A stretch of DNA of 64,000 nt from Diphasiastrum complanatum (Eukaryota; Streptophyta; Lycopodiopsida; Lycopodiales; Lycopodiaceae), in the NCBI GenBank assembly GCA_029204225.1, contig CM055092.1, positions 69,906,252-69,970,251 on the forward strand, given 5' to 3'. Below the pieces are notes generated by a model. That model searched no databases. It saw only the letters and a program-made list of their open reading frames with translations, and was not told the origin of the DNA. Positions 1 through 11,689 of this stretch are shown one piece after another; position 1 is the first letter of the stretch, and each line of letters starts with the position of its first letter. A program made the position numbers and the translations under genes.

Positions 1-639
1 CACTAGTCTCAGGAGCTTCTTGGTTCTCTGTAAGCTTGAGGAACCACCTTGGCCACTTCACTTGTGGATTACAAACGCTAATAGAACTTGATCAAACATG
101 AATCATTGTCATTAATTGCCTTAAAGGCTTGTTTTCATTTGAGACTACTCATCTATGATGAACCAGCTTGGACAAAAGCTCACACTCTTAAACTAGAGTT
201 ATAATCAATTGTATTGCTCAAAATCAATAGAAGGGATTATCAACGCCGTGATTTAATTCCATGTCAAGGCTTATTTGTGACTGATTACCTTGAGAGGACC
301 CAGACACTTAATTGAGACATATGGAGTATTGCATTGCATGTTTGTGTGACGGATATAGGCAGGAGGACTGCATGAAGAGATGAGACCTATTTATAGTTGA
401 CCTCCATGGGGGTTGCATGGTTTCATGCACATGACTCTACTCTTTATATAATGAGGTGGGGATTCTCCCGTCGACATATTGGGTTGAGGTTATCAGGTTC
501 TCTCTTCTCCTCTTGCTTCACATGGCATGGCTTGGGGGCTAGATCCAGGTTTGATCTAGGATTGGTTGGGCGGTTTGGCTCCATAGTCTCTTCTTTCCTA
601 TCCTCATCTTAGGAGAAATCCTTTAGGGTCATTATATTT
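1..639. other. No recognisable gene
   Basis: No coherent coding frame, RNA gene or repeat with a partner elsewhere in the window was found here. The short open frame at 397-612 has no recognisable domain. The stretch borders the LTR remnant that starts near 640 and lacks the U3 sequence present in the central LTR copy. Confidence 0.4.
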
Positions 640-1052
640 AGCCTATCTAATCTAGTGTGCTACTCTGAATGCATAAGATATACACAGTAGGAGATAGAAA
701 TTCATAGAATACAGATTACAGAATAGAAGTTCGTCTGCGAGCAAGACAAGTTTTGTAAGCAGCATCCACAGAGATCCAAGTAGTTCGCTAGTAAGTGAGA
801 CATTACTTGTGGGAGGACACCATTTCTCTCACGCCAACGCGCTATGTGGGTCTGTCATACAACGCTCAAAATCAAGAGGATCAATAGATGATATTGTAGC
901 TATTACGCACATATCACTCTTATCTTAGTCTAATCTTGAATCAATTACTGTCTACTATCGCTTGTGTATCTCATTCACTCATCGCACACTGGTTTAGTTT
1001 TTTGTTGAATGTTGTGTTAATCTAAAACGTAGATCAGCAGTGTTTGTCTACA
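640..1052 (+). repeat. Copia LTR remnant, family A (5' copy)
   Basis: Positions 640-910 match 3848-4112 almost base for base, including the block around CGCTAGTAAGT and the CTCTCACGCC box. The match stops abruptly at about 640, so the U3 half is missing. The right part (1024-1110) is shared with a third copy at 11521-11630. The LTR probably ends at a CA near 1052, but no canonical TGGTATCAGAGC primer site follows, so that boundary is approximate. Confidence 0.7.
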
Positions 1053-1139
1053 TTTTGGAGGATTGTAGGAATGATCTAGACGGTAGTGAGCAGCAATCAT
1101 ATCTGAAATCCATCCGAATTGTTTTTCATTTGCGATTAA

Positions 1140-1440
1140 TTTGATTTTGCTTCAACAATGTCAAAGACCTCACTTCCTTCATTAGGAAGATGAAGGATCT
1201 ATTCCTATCATTACACAATTTTGGAGCAGAAAATGAAGTGTCAGCAGAGAAGCAGCTTATATATTTGTTGAGAGCCTTACCAAGATCCTTCCAGACAACC
1301 AGAATGCTGCTAGCAAAAGATCCTACAATGACACTCGAAAAAGCTGTTGTTGAGATTCGAGAAGAAGTCAAAGATCGAAGAAATATTGAATCACAGGAAT
1401 TCGACAGCCTACATCTGTACAGACATGTGTGCAGTGTCAA
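1140..1440 (+). pseudogene. copia gag fragment (UBN2-type capsid)
   Basis: The frame reads as the second half of a UBN2/copia capsid domain: a helix with LIYLLRALPRSFQ, then LEKAVVEIREEVKDR. In intact elements a CCHC zinc knuckle should follow. Here the frame runs directly into the pre-integrase region, so the knuckle is deleted. The N-terminal third of gag is also not readable. This would have encoded the structural protein of the virus-like particle. It is a relic: no start codon in context and a frame change near 1420. Confidence 0.7.
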
Positions 1441-2005
1441 CACCTCACTTACAAGAGGTAATGCTTGATTCAGAAACTACCTCTCACTTCGTTACATCAA
1501 GATGGATCATGTCTGATTTCCGAAGTGCAAATCCATCAAGATTTATCGTTCTTGGAGATGGATTGAAGCATCGAGTGAATGGTATTGGTTCACTGTGGCT
1601 CAACACAAACGGCAGAGACAGACGACTCGAAGATGTTCTGTTCATGCCTACACTACAGCAGGACTTGCTATCAGTGGCAAGAATAGCTGATGCAGGGATG
1701 CGTGTGACGTTCTCAGACGAAGCATGCAACATTGTTGATGCAAGTACCAATACGCTTATCACTCAAGGAAGAAGAAAAGACAACTTGTATCACTTGAAGG
1801 TACGTCTACCTGCAGATCAAGTGCATCAGACTCATGATGATTCGCCATATACTCTATGGCACAGGAGACTATGCCATATGAATTCAATGGCACTATATCA
1901 AGCAAGCCATCATGGAGCAATTACAGGGGTGAGCATCTCGAATGCAACCAGTTCGATGACTTGTGATGCATGTCTGAAGGGTAAGATGTCAGTACTCCTT
2001 TTGTA
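1415..2005 (+). pseudogene. copia protease remnant and GAG-pre-integrase domain
   Basis: The frame starts at the aspartic protease active site, which reads LDSETTSHF where copia proteases have D-S-G-A; the essential glycine is replaced by glutamate. It continues through the conserved IGSLWL and LLSVARIADAG motifs and the pre-integrase HHCC-like part (LWHRRLCHMN, CDACLKGKM). Frame is lost after about 2005 and the integrase continues in another frame. Family assignment is clear; activity is not possible with the active-site change and the frameshift. Confidence 0.8.
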
Positions 2006-2014
2006 AAAGACTCC

Positions 2015-3108
2015 TACAAAACCACAAAGATTATGGAGCTTGTACATTCTGACGTCTGTGGACCTTTCAACGTGATCTCAGTAGGAGATTCAAAGTATTA
2101 TATAACCTTTATTGATGATTATAGTAAATTTTCCAGAGTCTATTTTATTCACAATAAATCAGAAGCACTTGACAAGTTCACAGAGTATGTGAATTGGACA
2201 GAAAGATGCACTGGTACTAAAGTGAAACAGATCAGAACAGATCGAGGTAGAAAATACATCTCGATTCGATTCACTGACTTCTGCAATGATCGTGAAATCA
2301 TTCACTAAAAAACTGCATCTTACACACCGTAGCACAACGGTGTTGCAAAAAGAAAGAACATGACTCTAATGGAAGCTACCAGGTGCATGATGGCCTATTC
2401 AAAGGCTCCAAGAGTGCTGTGGGCTGAAGTAGTAGCTATAGCTGCTTACATTCAGAACAGGATAGGAAAGTCTGGTGTTCCTCACACGACACCACACGAA
2501 TTATGGTGGGATAGGAAACCCAATCTGACTTATATTTGTATCTTTGGTTGTGCAGTTTATGCACATGTTCCTAATAAGCTTCGAAAGAAGCTTGATGAGA
2601 AAGCAGAACATGGATATCTTGTAGGATATGACAATCATTCGTCATACTACAGAGTCTACATGCCAGAGATGAACATAGTGAAGATAGTCAGAGATGTCAA
2701 ATTTGATGAGAGCAAAACAATGGCCAATGATGATCCTGTTAGTTATGAAGTCCTTGGTAGACAATACTATGATCTACCAACTGTGACAGAGGGAGTAGAG
2801 GACGAACACTCAGACAAAGATGTCCAAGTCGCACCTCATTCGAGTGATGAATCAGATGAAGAAAGATTTGCAAGCCAGCCTACTGTTACAGTACTTGTAA
2901 ACCGAAATGGTTCCGGACCTAGAAGATCTGATAAAGGCAAGAGCATTGTAGTCCCAGAAGAATCTCCTAGAAGATCGACAAGAGAACGAAGAGCGCCAAC
3001 AAGATTTGTGTCAAGCAACTCAGCTTCTATAGTAGAAGAGTTTTGTGGATTCAATGGAGAACCACAAACATTCGAAGAAGAAATTGAATGTCTAGAAAAG
3101 GACAAATG
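2015..3108 (+). pseudogene. copia integrase, E-to-K and two stops
   Basis: This is an rve-type integrase core followed by the C-terminal GKGY-like region (HGYLVGYDNHSSYYRVY) and the acidic linker to RT. First catalytic Asp is in HSDVCGPF, the second in IRTDRGRKYIS. The third catalytic residue, normally Glu in NGVAERKN, is Lys here (NGVAKRKN, about 2340-2363). Two in-frame stops lie between the second and third motifs, at 2306-2308 and about 2328. Upstream and downstream frames agree, so these are point changes rather than a deletion. The product would have inserted the cDNA into chromosomal DNA. Confidence 0.85.
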
Positions 3109-3458
3109 AATCCAAGCCATGAACGAGGAGATGGAATCTATGAGGAAGAATCAGGTATGGATGTTGCAGCCATTACCAGATAAATGAAAGACTATAAAAT
3201 GCAAGTGGGTATACAAGCTGAAGTATGGACCGAATGGAGATATTTCTAAGTATAAAGCAAGACTTGTAGCATAGGGGTTTTCTCAAAGACATGGTATTGA
3301 TTATGCTGAGACCTTCCCTCCTATCGTGAAACATTTGTTTCATTCAAGGATGAAACACATCACAATCAAGTATCACTTGATAAGGGATCTGATCAGGAAG
3401 AAGAAGTAGTCTTGGAGTCATCAAGCTACCACACTTTGAGAGGGAGCTGAAGAAATAA
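3109..3458 (+). pseudogene. copia RT start fused to RNase H end
   Basis: After a stop at 3107-3109 the frame reads the conserved first RT block ([21 protein letters not shown]) up to about 3330. It then switches to the RNase H C-terminal stretch HSRMKHITIKYHLIRDL and the run into the polypurine region before the 3' LTR. The palm with YVDD and most of RNase H are absent. Element B carries exactly the missing part, so the gap can be sized by comparing 4113-5440. Confidence 0.8.
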
Positions 3459-4112
3459 AACGTTTCTATTGCCAAAGCTTTGCTAGCTTTCAGCCCTCAG
3501 TCTGACAAAAAGACACAAAGTGAAAATGTTCGCGAACATCACGAAAAAACATGAAGCAAAAATCTTCGCGAACACGCTGACGATGAGACATGAATGCAAA
3601 AAGTTCGCAAAAGAAAATTTTTTGTGATACAGCAGGAGAAAGTTAGACGATGTGAAAGTCAAATGACTCGAAGCGACACGAAAATCTTTGCGACACTTTT
3701 CCACCTTCACGCTCCAAAGGATCAGGAAGATCATGCAAGTACCAAGAAGTACAAAAACCCCTGATCTGATTATGATGACGTCAATGGAAGAGTGTTAGGA
3801 CGTGCCTAACCCACCTCTCTTGTAATCCGTGATTAGTTATAGATTGTTTAGCCTATCTAATCTAGTGTGCTACTCTTAATGTATAAGATACACATAGTAG
3901 GAGATAGAAATACACTAAATATAGATTACAATAGAGGTCCGTCTGCGAATGAGACAAGTTTTGTAAGCAAGATCCACATAGATCCAAGAAGTCCGCTAGT
4001 AAGTATGACATTACTCATGGGAGAACACCGTTTCTCTCACGCCAACTCGCTGTGTGGGTCTGTCATACAACGTCCGAAATCAAGAGGATCAATAGATGAT
4101 ATTGTAGATATA
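3459..4112 (+). repeat. Copia LTR, family A (shared central copy)
   Basis: It follows the purine-rich end of element A and runs directly into RT of element B. Its U3 part (cttcacgctcc, cttgtaatc, near 3708-3830) recurs in the LTR after element B. Its R/U5 part matches 640-910. A single LTR therefore serves as the 3' LTR of A and the 5' LTR of B, as expected after unequal recombination between tandem copies. Confidence 0.7.
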
Positions 4113-4790
4113 ATCCATGAAGAAGAATGAGGTATGGACACTGCAGCCAGTACCAGACAGGTGAAAGATAGTGCAATGCAAATGGGTATACAAGCTGAAG
4201 TATGGACCGAATGGAAATGTTGCGAGACATCAAGCCAGACTTGTAGCGAAGGGATTCTCTTAAAAGTATGGCATCGACTACATTGAGTCCTCTCTCCAGT
4301 CGTGAAGCATGTGTCCCTACGTTTGCTATTTGCATATGCAGCCACATATGATCTCAAGATTCACATAGTCAATGAGAAGACAACATTCTTGCATGGCAAA
4401 TTAGATGAAGAAGTCCATATGGACCAACTTCCAGGTTACATCTGCGAATCACTTCATACCTATGCCTGCCAAATGCACAGAAGTATCTACGGATTGAAAC
4501 AATCCGCGCAACAATGGTACAAGAAGAAGGTCCATGCCCTGCGATCCTTGGGTTTCCAGCCACTGATAGCCGATTTCAATGTTTATGTATGGATCACAGA
4601 TAGGGAGATCATCATTGTTGCTGTGTATGTGGATGACACATTGATACTATGCAGAAGTGACGAGCTAATTGCCGAAGTGAAGAGCGAAATCTTGAAACAT
4701 TTCGAGATAACAGACCTAGGAGAAGCTATATGCTATCTAGGCTTGCAAATCGACCGTGATTATGACGAAGGAAAGTTATATCTTCATTAG
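4113..4790 (+). pseudogene. copia reverse transcriptase (YVDD present)
   Basis: The first part ([14 protein letters not shown] equivalent, here [14 protein letters not shown]) is broken by two stops. From 4302 there is one clean frame of 162 codons covering the RVT_2 fingers and palm: GLKQSAQQWYKK, then the catalytic VYVDDTLIL box near 4625-4650, then FEITDLGEAICYLGLQI. Two of the three catalytic aspartates are in the YVDD box. The frame stops at 4788-4790. RT copies element RNA to cDNA in the particle. This copy is 5' truncated and cannot make a full polyprotein. Confidence 0.85.
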
Positions 4791-5440
4791 TCCAGGTACA
4801 TCCAAACAATCTTAGATGATTTTGGGATGACTGGATCACTAATGTATCTAGTAGATAACACCCGCCCCGACATTGCTTGTGTTGTGTTCAAGATGAGCTA
4901 GTTCAGCACGAACCTAGGCTAAACACATTGGAGGATCACGAAGCGAATCCTATAGTACCTTCAGAGGACAAAGGATTGCAGGTTTTGTTACTCTCGTGAT
5001 GTCGGATTCCAGATGCACTCCTATAACGATGCAATTTGGGCATCACTCAAGGACAGCTGTAAAAGTGTCTTAAGAGGATGTACCATTGCATCGAGCGCAT
5101 CAATTCTATGGGTCAGCAAGAAGTAGACCATCATAGCTCAATCATCCTGCTGGGTGAAATCACCAAAGAGCCTCTGATCTTGTAGATGGACAATACTTCT
5201 GCCATACACTTGACGAAGGATCTCATGTTTCACTCAAGAACGAAACACATTGCAATCAAATATCATTTGATAAGGGACCTAGTCGCAAGAAACAAACTGA
5301 AGACCAGCTTCATTGGAATGAAGCAAATGGTGGTGGACATCTTCACCAAGCCCTTAGAGAAAGGATTGTTCGAGAGGCAGAGGAAGAGTACTCTAGGAGT
5401 CGTAAAGCTACCACGCTTTGAGAGGGAGCTGAAGAAATAA
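4791..5440 (+). pseudogene. copia RNase H remnant
   Basis: The frame is interrupted several times between 4791 and 5185 (SYNDAIWASLKDS is the decayed A-D-W-A region). A clean frame then runs from 5186: MDNTSAIHLTKD, HSRTKHIAIKYHLIRDLV, MVVDIFTKPLEKGLFE. These are the standard C-terminal motifs of the copia RNase H domain. It ends shortly before the purine-rich tract that primes plus-strand synthesis. Confidence 0.8.
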
Positions 5441-5960
5441 AATGTTTCGAGCCACAAAGCTTTGCTAGCTTTCAAGCTCATGTTTGCACAAACGCAACGG
5501 AACTAACCGACTATGACCAAAGCTTTGAGGACTTAAGGACACCTGAAGACAAAGGTCAAATGTTCGTGGATTGAAGGACACCCGAACGCGAAGATCAAAT
5601 GTTCGTGGACCCAAAGAGACTCAATGGCAAAGACGAAGGCGAAGAAACTCGAAGACCAAAAGGTGGCGGATCTTCACGCTCCAAGTACAAAGGAAATCAA
5701 GAAAGTACCAGGGGAACTTACCCCTCTACGGATGATGTTGAAGGCAATCTGAATACCGTTAGAACGTGCTTAGTCAGCCGGTCTTGTAATCTCAGATTAG
5801 ATTAAACCCTTTCTCTTTCCATCTATATAAGCAGATTGAAGATAAGAGAATCGATTGCATTGAACATCAGTTGGATTGTCAATTGCATTGGAGCATCAAT
5901 TTGGTTGTATACCAATGTAAGCTAAGCAGAGTGTTTGTTAGCCGATATTTTTCGCACAGA
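5441..5960 (+). repeat. Copia LTR, family A (3' copy, U3 side)
   Basis: It starts like the central LTR (aaagctttgctagcttt), and shares cttcacgctcc, agtacca and gtcttgtaatc with 3690-3830. A TATA-like TATATAA lies at 5824-5830, in the expected place for a U3 promoter. The R/U5 half that is strong in the other copies is not recognisable, so this copy is truncated or strongly diverged after about 5830. Confidence 0.55.
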
Positions 5961-7640
5961 AAATCGGGCTAATATTGAAGCTTAAGCTCACAATAACTAA
6001 AAAAATGGCATGTAAAACCCGGTTATTAGAGAAAAATCGGCACAAATTTTCCTTGAATTGGGTCCCAGCCCGCCCCTAAATGAGGCTAGAGAAAAGTTTG
6101 CGGCCTTAGAAATGGCATGTGATAATGTTTTACAGTTTTTTTTGCCAGTTGTAAATATAAACGGCACAGTCGTGCTAAAATCCTACCATGTACAGTTGGT
6201 TTTTACTAATATATGGTTGTCTAATGCATTTTCAGGGAAACCGTGTTGTCGTGGGAGCCCTAGTTATGAATGCCAGAAAAGTCAACCCCAGTCAAAGAGT
6301 CATCTAAGAAAAATATTTATCGAAAAAAAACCAAACTATGAATTATGGGCAATACTGAAAACTTGCAGAAACCCTAACGGGTAAAATTGGGCAAACTACG
6401 AGGAACAGGCAAAATACGCAAATCAGTCGATAATCCTGAGAAACCAAATGGCAAGGGCCGGCGGGCCGTACCTGCTACAAAGAAAAGAAAAATCAAATGA
6501 AGGGCTAAAAAAAACAAAGGACCAAGGACCAAGGAAATGGAGGGCACCTTAGGTGGAGTAGGGGCTTGACAAAAGTCCTAACTTCCACCTTTTGGATAAT
6601 AAATGTAAACAAGACTTTAGGACCTAGAGGGCCTAAAAGATATTTTCTCTAGCGTTTGACTAAGAGGGCATATTGGCTAGTTTTGGAAGGGGGCCTTAAA
6701 TGGCACCAACCCCTACACCCTCAAGGAGGCCACTTCATGTACTTGCCAATGGGTGTTGGACAAATGGACAAAAGGCCTCGAAGGGCATGAAAATTGGCAA
6801 AGCCTCATTTTGAAGGGGAACACTTGGGATTTACTATAAAAGGAGGTCACTCTTTGTGTTAAGATATAATTGGATAATGAGATGATGTTGATAGTTGCTA
6901 AGTTGAGAGTTTGGGTGAGTTAGTTGGAGTTGATGAGTTTGATGTGATAGTTGAATGCCATGTTCATTGAGAGTTTCATTACATTTGTTGAGAATTAGTT
7001 AGAAGTCATTTGAGTTGGAATGCATTTGGGTTGAGTCATTTGGAGTTGATGAGTTTTTTAGAGTTATGTAGCTTTGTTGGTTAAATTTCATGTTGTTGTG
7101 AATGTTAGTTATTGAATGCTTACTTGTTTGAGGATGTTTGAATGTTAATGTCTTGAGGATTGATTCGAATGTGAATGACTCCTTGTTAGTATGAAAGAAT
7201 GCTTGAGGGTGAAGTCTTGTATGCTTATTAAGGAGTTTTTGAGAGCTCCAATGTGGACTGGATTGGGTGTTTGAAGTGAGGCCATTCCCATATTAGTTGT
7301 TTTCTTAGAAGATTATATTGATGTTGTTAGCCTCCTTGTGTCATTATGGTCTCACTATTGATTGTTCAAACAAGGTTGTAATGGCATGCTTGTTGAGTGA
7401 TTGATGGCTTATTAGGAATCCTTATGTATGCTTAACTTGCAAGGGCACATATGGTTGTTGGCATGATTCGATTATGAGATGGTTGCTTTGTGATATAGTT
7501 AGTTACCACGGTTGAGTGTTAGTATGACATTCATCTCCTAAGATTGCATTATACGAGTGTGTATGTTAGGGCTTTGGAAAATTCATGAGTAAAGTGTTGG
7601 GTGGAATGTCTCGAATGTGTGTTGGACGCTTGTTTCGTAT
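5961..7640. other. Gene-free stretch, TTG/GAG-biased
   Basis: No coding frame with a recognisable domain. From about 6850 to 7640 the plus strand is unusually rich in TTG, GAGTT and GAATG words (gagttgatgag and similar), looking like slippage-generated cryptic simplicity. The open frame at 6058-6384 has no family resemblance. Confidence 0.4.
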
Positions 7641-7679
7641 GTAGTGATTGGGTTGTGTTTGAATGGTTGTAGTTATGTG

Positions 7680-8690
7680 TGTGGATTATCTTGTATTCTT
7701 GGAATACCTGGATACCCTTGGGTGTTCAGAAAGTGTATGTGTATCCGCAGTCGAGAGGCTCGAATCCAATACCAATAAACACTGAGAAGGATACAAAGAA
7801 TCGGGCTCAATGTGGTGGGAAACTATGCCTTCATCGACAAGGACGTTCATCATTTGGAATGCACCTGCCTAGCTGCAATACCCTCACTGGACCTGCATCT
7901 CTCCATTTGCGAACAGATCAATTACACCTCCAAATCACCGTCCGCAGCACATATCAGACCTGTATGTGCCCATGCGTGAAGACCATACTGAAATTGTTGC
8001 AGACCTACAGACCCTCGCTGAAGCCATTTTCATGCCCTAATCTGCTGCCTGCGGCCCTGTACCCTCACTGCACCTGTGGAGAGCTTGGAACAGCTCGCTG
8101 GAATTGCCTACGCCCCTGCACCAATTGCGGCCAAAAATCAGAGATTTGAGCCCTGTGCGACCTGCTTGAGTTGTCTGTGACCTGCCACAGCCTGCGTACA
8201 GGCCTGTTTGCGGCCTCTACAGTCTAATTACGACCTTCTTACCTCTGTTTGGATCTGCTCCAACTGCAGCCTACCACAAAAATCAGTCTCCAGCGGTCAT
8301 GCAGCTTGCCAGGCCTGGTTGCGGCCATTTGCAAAGTTTTTGGGTCACATCATGCTGTGACAGACCTGTCAATAGTCTAGAAAACGTGCCAGCGACTTCA
8401 AAACCCTGTTTGCGCCCTACGATCGCTGTCTATGGTGAAAAAAGAAGACCTGACAACCTGTCTACGGGCGCCCTTCCCAGTCTGTTGAACAGATCAAATA
8501 GTGTGGTAGCAAACCTGCCAGTGATCTACTAGTCAACCTTTTAAGTCCAAATCCTACCTGCGGCCAAAACCAGAATGATTGCAGCCTACTAAGGGCTGTT
8601 TTCAGAAGGAAAATCATCCTAACAGCCTGTGTGTGGCCGGAGTAGTGGGTTGCCGCCTCCCACCGCTACCCTGACTGTCCATCGCTGACA
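7680..8690. repeat. Cryptic CCTG...TGCGGCC repeat tract
   Basis: Over about 1 kb the words ACCTG, CCCTG, TGCGGCC, TGCAGCC and GCGCCC recur every 30-60 bases with variable spacing, giving a locally high GC content in an AT-rich neighbourhood. This keeps one frame open at 7679-8149 (156 codons), but the translation is low in complexity and without known motifs. Comparable tracts occur in LTRs or leaders of some plant gypsy elements; that assignment is a guess. Confidence 0.5.
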
Positions 8691-8699
8691 GAAAGATCG

Positions 8700-11260
8700 A
8701 ATTTTCTGACATTGTGGAGCTCGTTGTCCGCTGTCTCGCACGTCTATCGCTATCATTGAGAGAGGTGTCTGCGGTCATCCTATGTTGCGAGATCGCTGCT
8801 TTCCGAGGCACCGAACCTCTGTGGGTTCTAAAGCACTCACATTTCGTAGAAGCTAACTCAACGATATCCGGAGCAGAGAAATTCTACAGTTTGGAAGAGC
8901 AACAACAAGCACATTTTTGAGACGATATCCATCTGCGGTTTTCTACTTCACGCACTCACATTTCTGTTACCATCAATTGGGTTTTGCCATAGGAGCAATA
9001 ATTCGTCTACAAAGTAACATAATGCCAATCGATGAAAGCAATATAAAACCTAGTGGCAGACACCAAGGGCAATGTGACCGAGATTTTGGGGCATTCATGG
9101 AGTTGCACCGACAACCGGCTACCTAACTGCAAATTGAGGTGATCCTTACTTGAATTATCTATTCCAATTTCATGAATTGATGTTTCTAAACTTTTTGTGG
9201 TGAAGAATTGTAATTTACGTATTAAATACGGATTTTTCTTGTGTTCTAGAGAAGTAAGTTTGTTGAAAGCTAATGGCATCGGTTGTTCTGCGTATGAGGT
9301 CAGCACGGTAATTTCGGCTAATGGTAGTTGTTTCTAATGGTATGCATGTGCTCAGATGATTAATTAGAATGGTTTGTAGTGAATGGGGCGTTCCATCTCG
9401 CGCTAATCATACTAGGGGGTGATAGGGTGTATGCATAGGAGTCGAAAGCAGGATAAGCATGGCAAGAGGGTTTTTGGAATATTTGCAATGTTAGAATGCC
9501 TAAAGAATTGTTGACTGTATGAAAGGTGGAAAGAACGATTGGATTGTGTTGGTTTTAAACATTAGCCCATAGAGTTTATGTGTTTAAAGTCCGGTATTTG
9601 CTAATAGCGTACTGTTTAGTGTTAAGCATTTTTGCCAAAATACATAAGGGCTTGGGTTATTCGGAATGTGTGAAGTTATCAAAATCACCTAACCAACGTA
9701 TGTGACTACCGTCTAGCTCGTGAATGACTAGCTGCTTTACGTAGGGGTTCTTTTTCATATTGCAGAAACGCAAGTGTTTGTATTACGAAATTTTGGTTAT
9801 CGATATCATCCAGGAGATTCATAGCTGAATTAATAAATGCGATCCAACTAGTTGAAGTATCAAGGTTTGGAAACGTACACTTTATAGTATGGAACTGTTA
9901 GTTAAACTGCTCTACGAAATCGTCAAGTTCGGAAGCATTTTTCTGTTTTTGTCACTTATAGAGAGTATTAACTTGGCCCGACCTCTGTGAAACACCAGAG
10001 CGGGTAGTCCGCCGGAAACAGCTGAAATACGCTGTCATGGTTAAGTCGCAAAGTATGCACTCCATTTCTGGTACCGTCTAGCGAAACACCTAGACCCGAA
10101 ATCTAGGAAACGCTACCGTCCAGTGAACAGGTTGGCACGCATAATGTACTCACCACATTTCACTTGACCTACCCCACTTAAAAGAACAGTGTCTAGGGTG
10201 TCCAATAAAATTTGAACAATTTCAATGGATGTACCCTTAACAGTCATAGAACTTTAGCGGACACATGACCTAATCTCAAAGACCAAAGTAGGGGTCTAGA
10301 AGTGAGATAACACCAACAATGAGTTGGACCCCGTATGATGGGGAAAGAGGGTCAGTTCCAACCTGTGCGTAGTGACATCTGTCAACTAAGGCAGAGAGGA
10401 CCTCCATGCTACTATTTTTTCACCCCATAACTCTACCAATATCCATGCCCTTGTGGGGAGTATAGTTACTTCGAAGCATACGTACTCACAGAAGACAGAT
10501 TTTGGCATCTGACAGAAGCCACCTCTGTCATGTACGCAGATATAGCCCACCCCCTTCTACTTAGAGAATCAGCGATACGGTCACCTGGATTAGCCAGTAG
10601 TACCAATCGAGACCAGGATTATGACTTAGGAGAAAATCCTAGCTATACAGTAGACCTATGTGATTGCACCGCCACGAGTTCACCTCTAGGTAGTCATATT
10701 TCTAAAGGTCCGAAATATTTTCAATAATTAGGGTCCTTGAAATTCGTGTATGGTCCGAACACCATAATGGCAGGGATGCATCCCAATCTCCTTCTAGGAC
10801 CTAACATGCCATACATCGGTACTTCGCATCTAATCATTACTATCTTGCTAGGGCTGAAGATACACCACCGCCAAAGAATTATATCCATGCTCGGGATAGA
10901 GCGGTTGGATGAAATCCTTAGAGCGCCAGAGCCCTTTATCCTACCAATAGTGGATCTTGCAAGGATGCGGGATGTCATAGTTTTAGTACTATTCTAGGAG
11001 AATCAATCTTGATAGTAGTGTGAGAGGATGACCGTAGTATTGTGCCAAGACCAAGCTTACTGAAGCTGAACTTACCCTCTTTCTACCATATTTCTGGAAG
11101 CCTGGAAACTTCCATTGGCTGGAAGAGCACGGAGTGATCGAGCGAGCCACCAGGGTTGGAAGCGGCTATCCTCGGTCCCAACCATAAGGGCATTGTGGGC
11201 CCTTCCCCTTTTAGGGCTTTCTGACGAAACCAACCCCTCGTCCGAAAAAACCCTAACAGT
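8700..11260. other. No recognisable gene
   Basis: Several open frames of 65-99 codons exist (for example 9007-9306 minus and 10737-10997 plus), but none shows a domain, a splice context or a match to other parts of the window. The stretch 9970-10700 has an even base composition and may be a diverged LTR or leader; nothing in the window confirms this. Confidence 0.4.
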
Positions 11261-11264
11261 GTTG

Positions 11265-11630
11265 CTAGCCGATGTCCAAGAAGTCCGCTAGTAAGTGAGA
11301 TGATCTGATATAGTTCGTGAGAGAGATAGTGCCTCTCACGCCGACGCGTTGTGTGGGTTTGTCACAAAAGTGCTCTCACAAAAGGTTCATTGATAATATA
11401 GTAGCTATGATGCACATATTGAATGACCTCGAATGCTTTGATGTCGGATTGTTGTCTGTTCGTAATCAGCTGTTTATTTATAATTTCGCACATTGGTTCA
11501 TCTTGCTGAATGCTTAAACAATTAAATGTAGGTCAGCAGTGTTTGTCTACACTCTAGAGGATTGTAGATCTGATCTAACAGGCAGTAGCCCGCAGACATA
11601 ATCAAATTCCATCTGGGTTTTCTGAACAGT
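11265..11630 (+). repeat. Copia LTR remnant, family A (third copy)
   Basis: It shares GTCCGCTAGTAAGT, CTCTCACGCCGACGCG and the cattgataatatagtag block with 780-905 and 3985-4110, and the GTTTGTCTACA...GAGGATTGTAG block with 1035-1070. The middle is diverged. No coding region of a copia element follows: minus-strand gypsy sequence begins at about 11650, so this is a solo or truncated LTR. Confidence 0.7.
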
Positions 11631-11689
11631 GAATTCAGAGCGTTTGACGTATCTAAATTCTCACTCATTATTTTACATCATTCCTTAAC

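Larger units (their letters stand above)
640..3458 (+). mobile_element. Ty1/copia element A, internally deleted
   Basis: The order LTR, gag, protease/pre-integrase, integrase, start of RT is that of Ty1/copia. At about 3332 the reading jumps from the first RT block ([14 protein letters not shown]) straight to the extreme C-terminus of RNase H (HITIKYHLIRDL), which in element B lies about 950 bp further on. The deletion junction lies in a short shared sequence (aaacat/gttt). Several frameshifts and stops make it non-functional. Confidence 0.85.
4113..5440 (+). mobile_element. Ty1/copia element B, RT-RNase H only
   Basis: The LTR sequence passes at about 4113 directly into the first RT block, so gag, protease and integrase are missing. 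The rest of RT and RNase H is present with scattered stops. The 3' end (gagggagctgaagaaataaa) is the same as in element A. Confidence 0.8.

Noticed and set aside
7679-8149. 156-codon frame as a Cys-rich protein
   Set aside because: Its composition follows the cryptic CCTG/GCGGCC repeat; there are no spaced Cys motifs, splice signals or homologous copy in the window.
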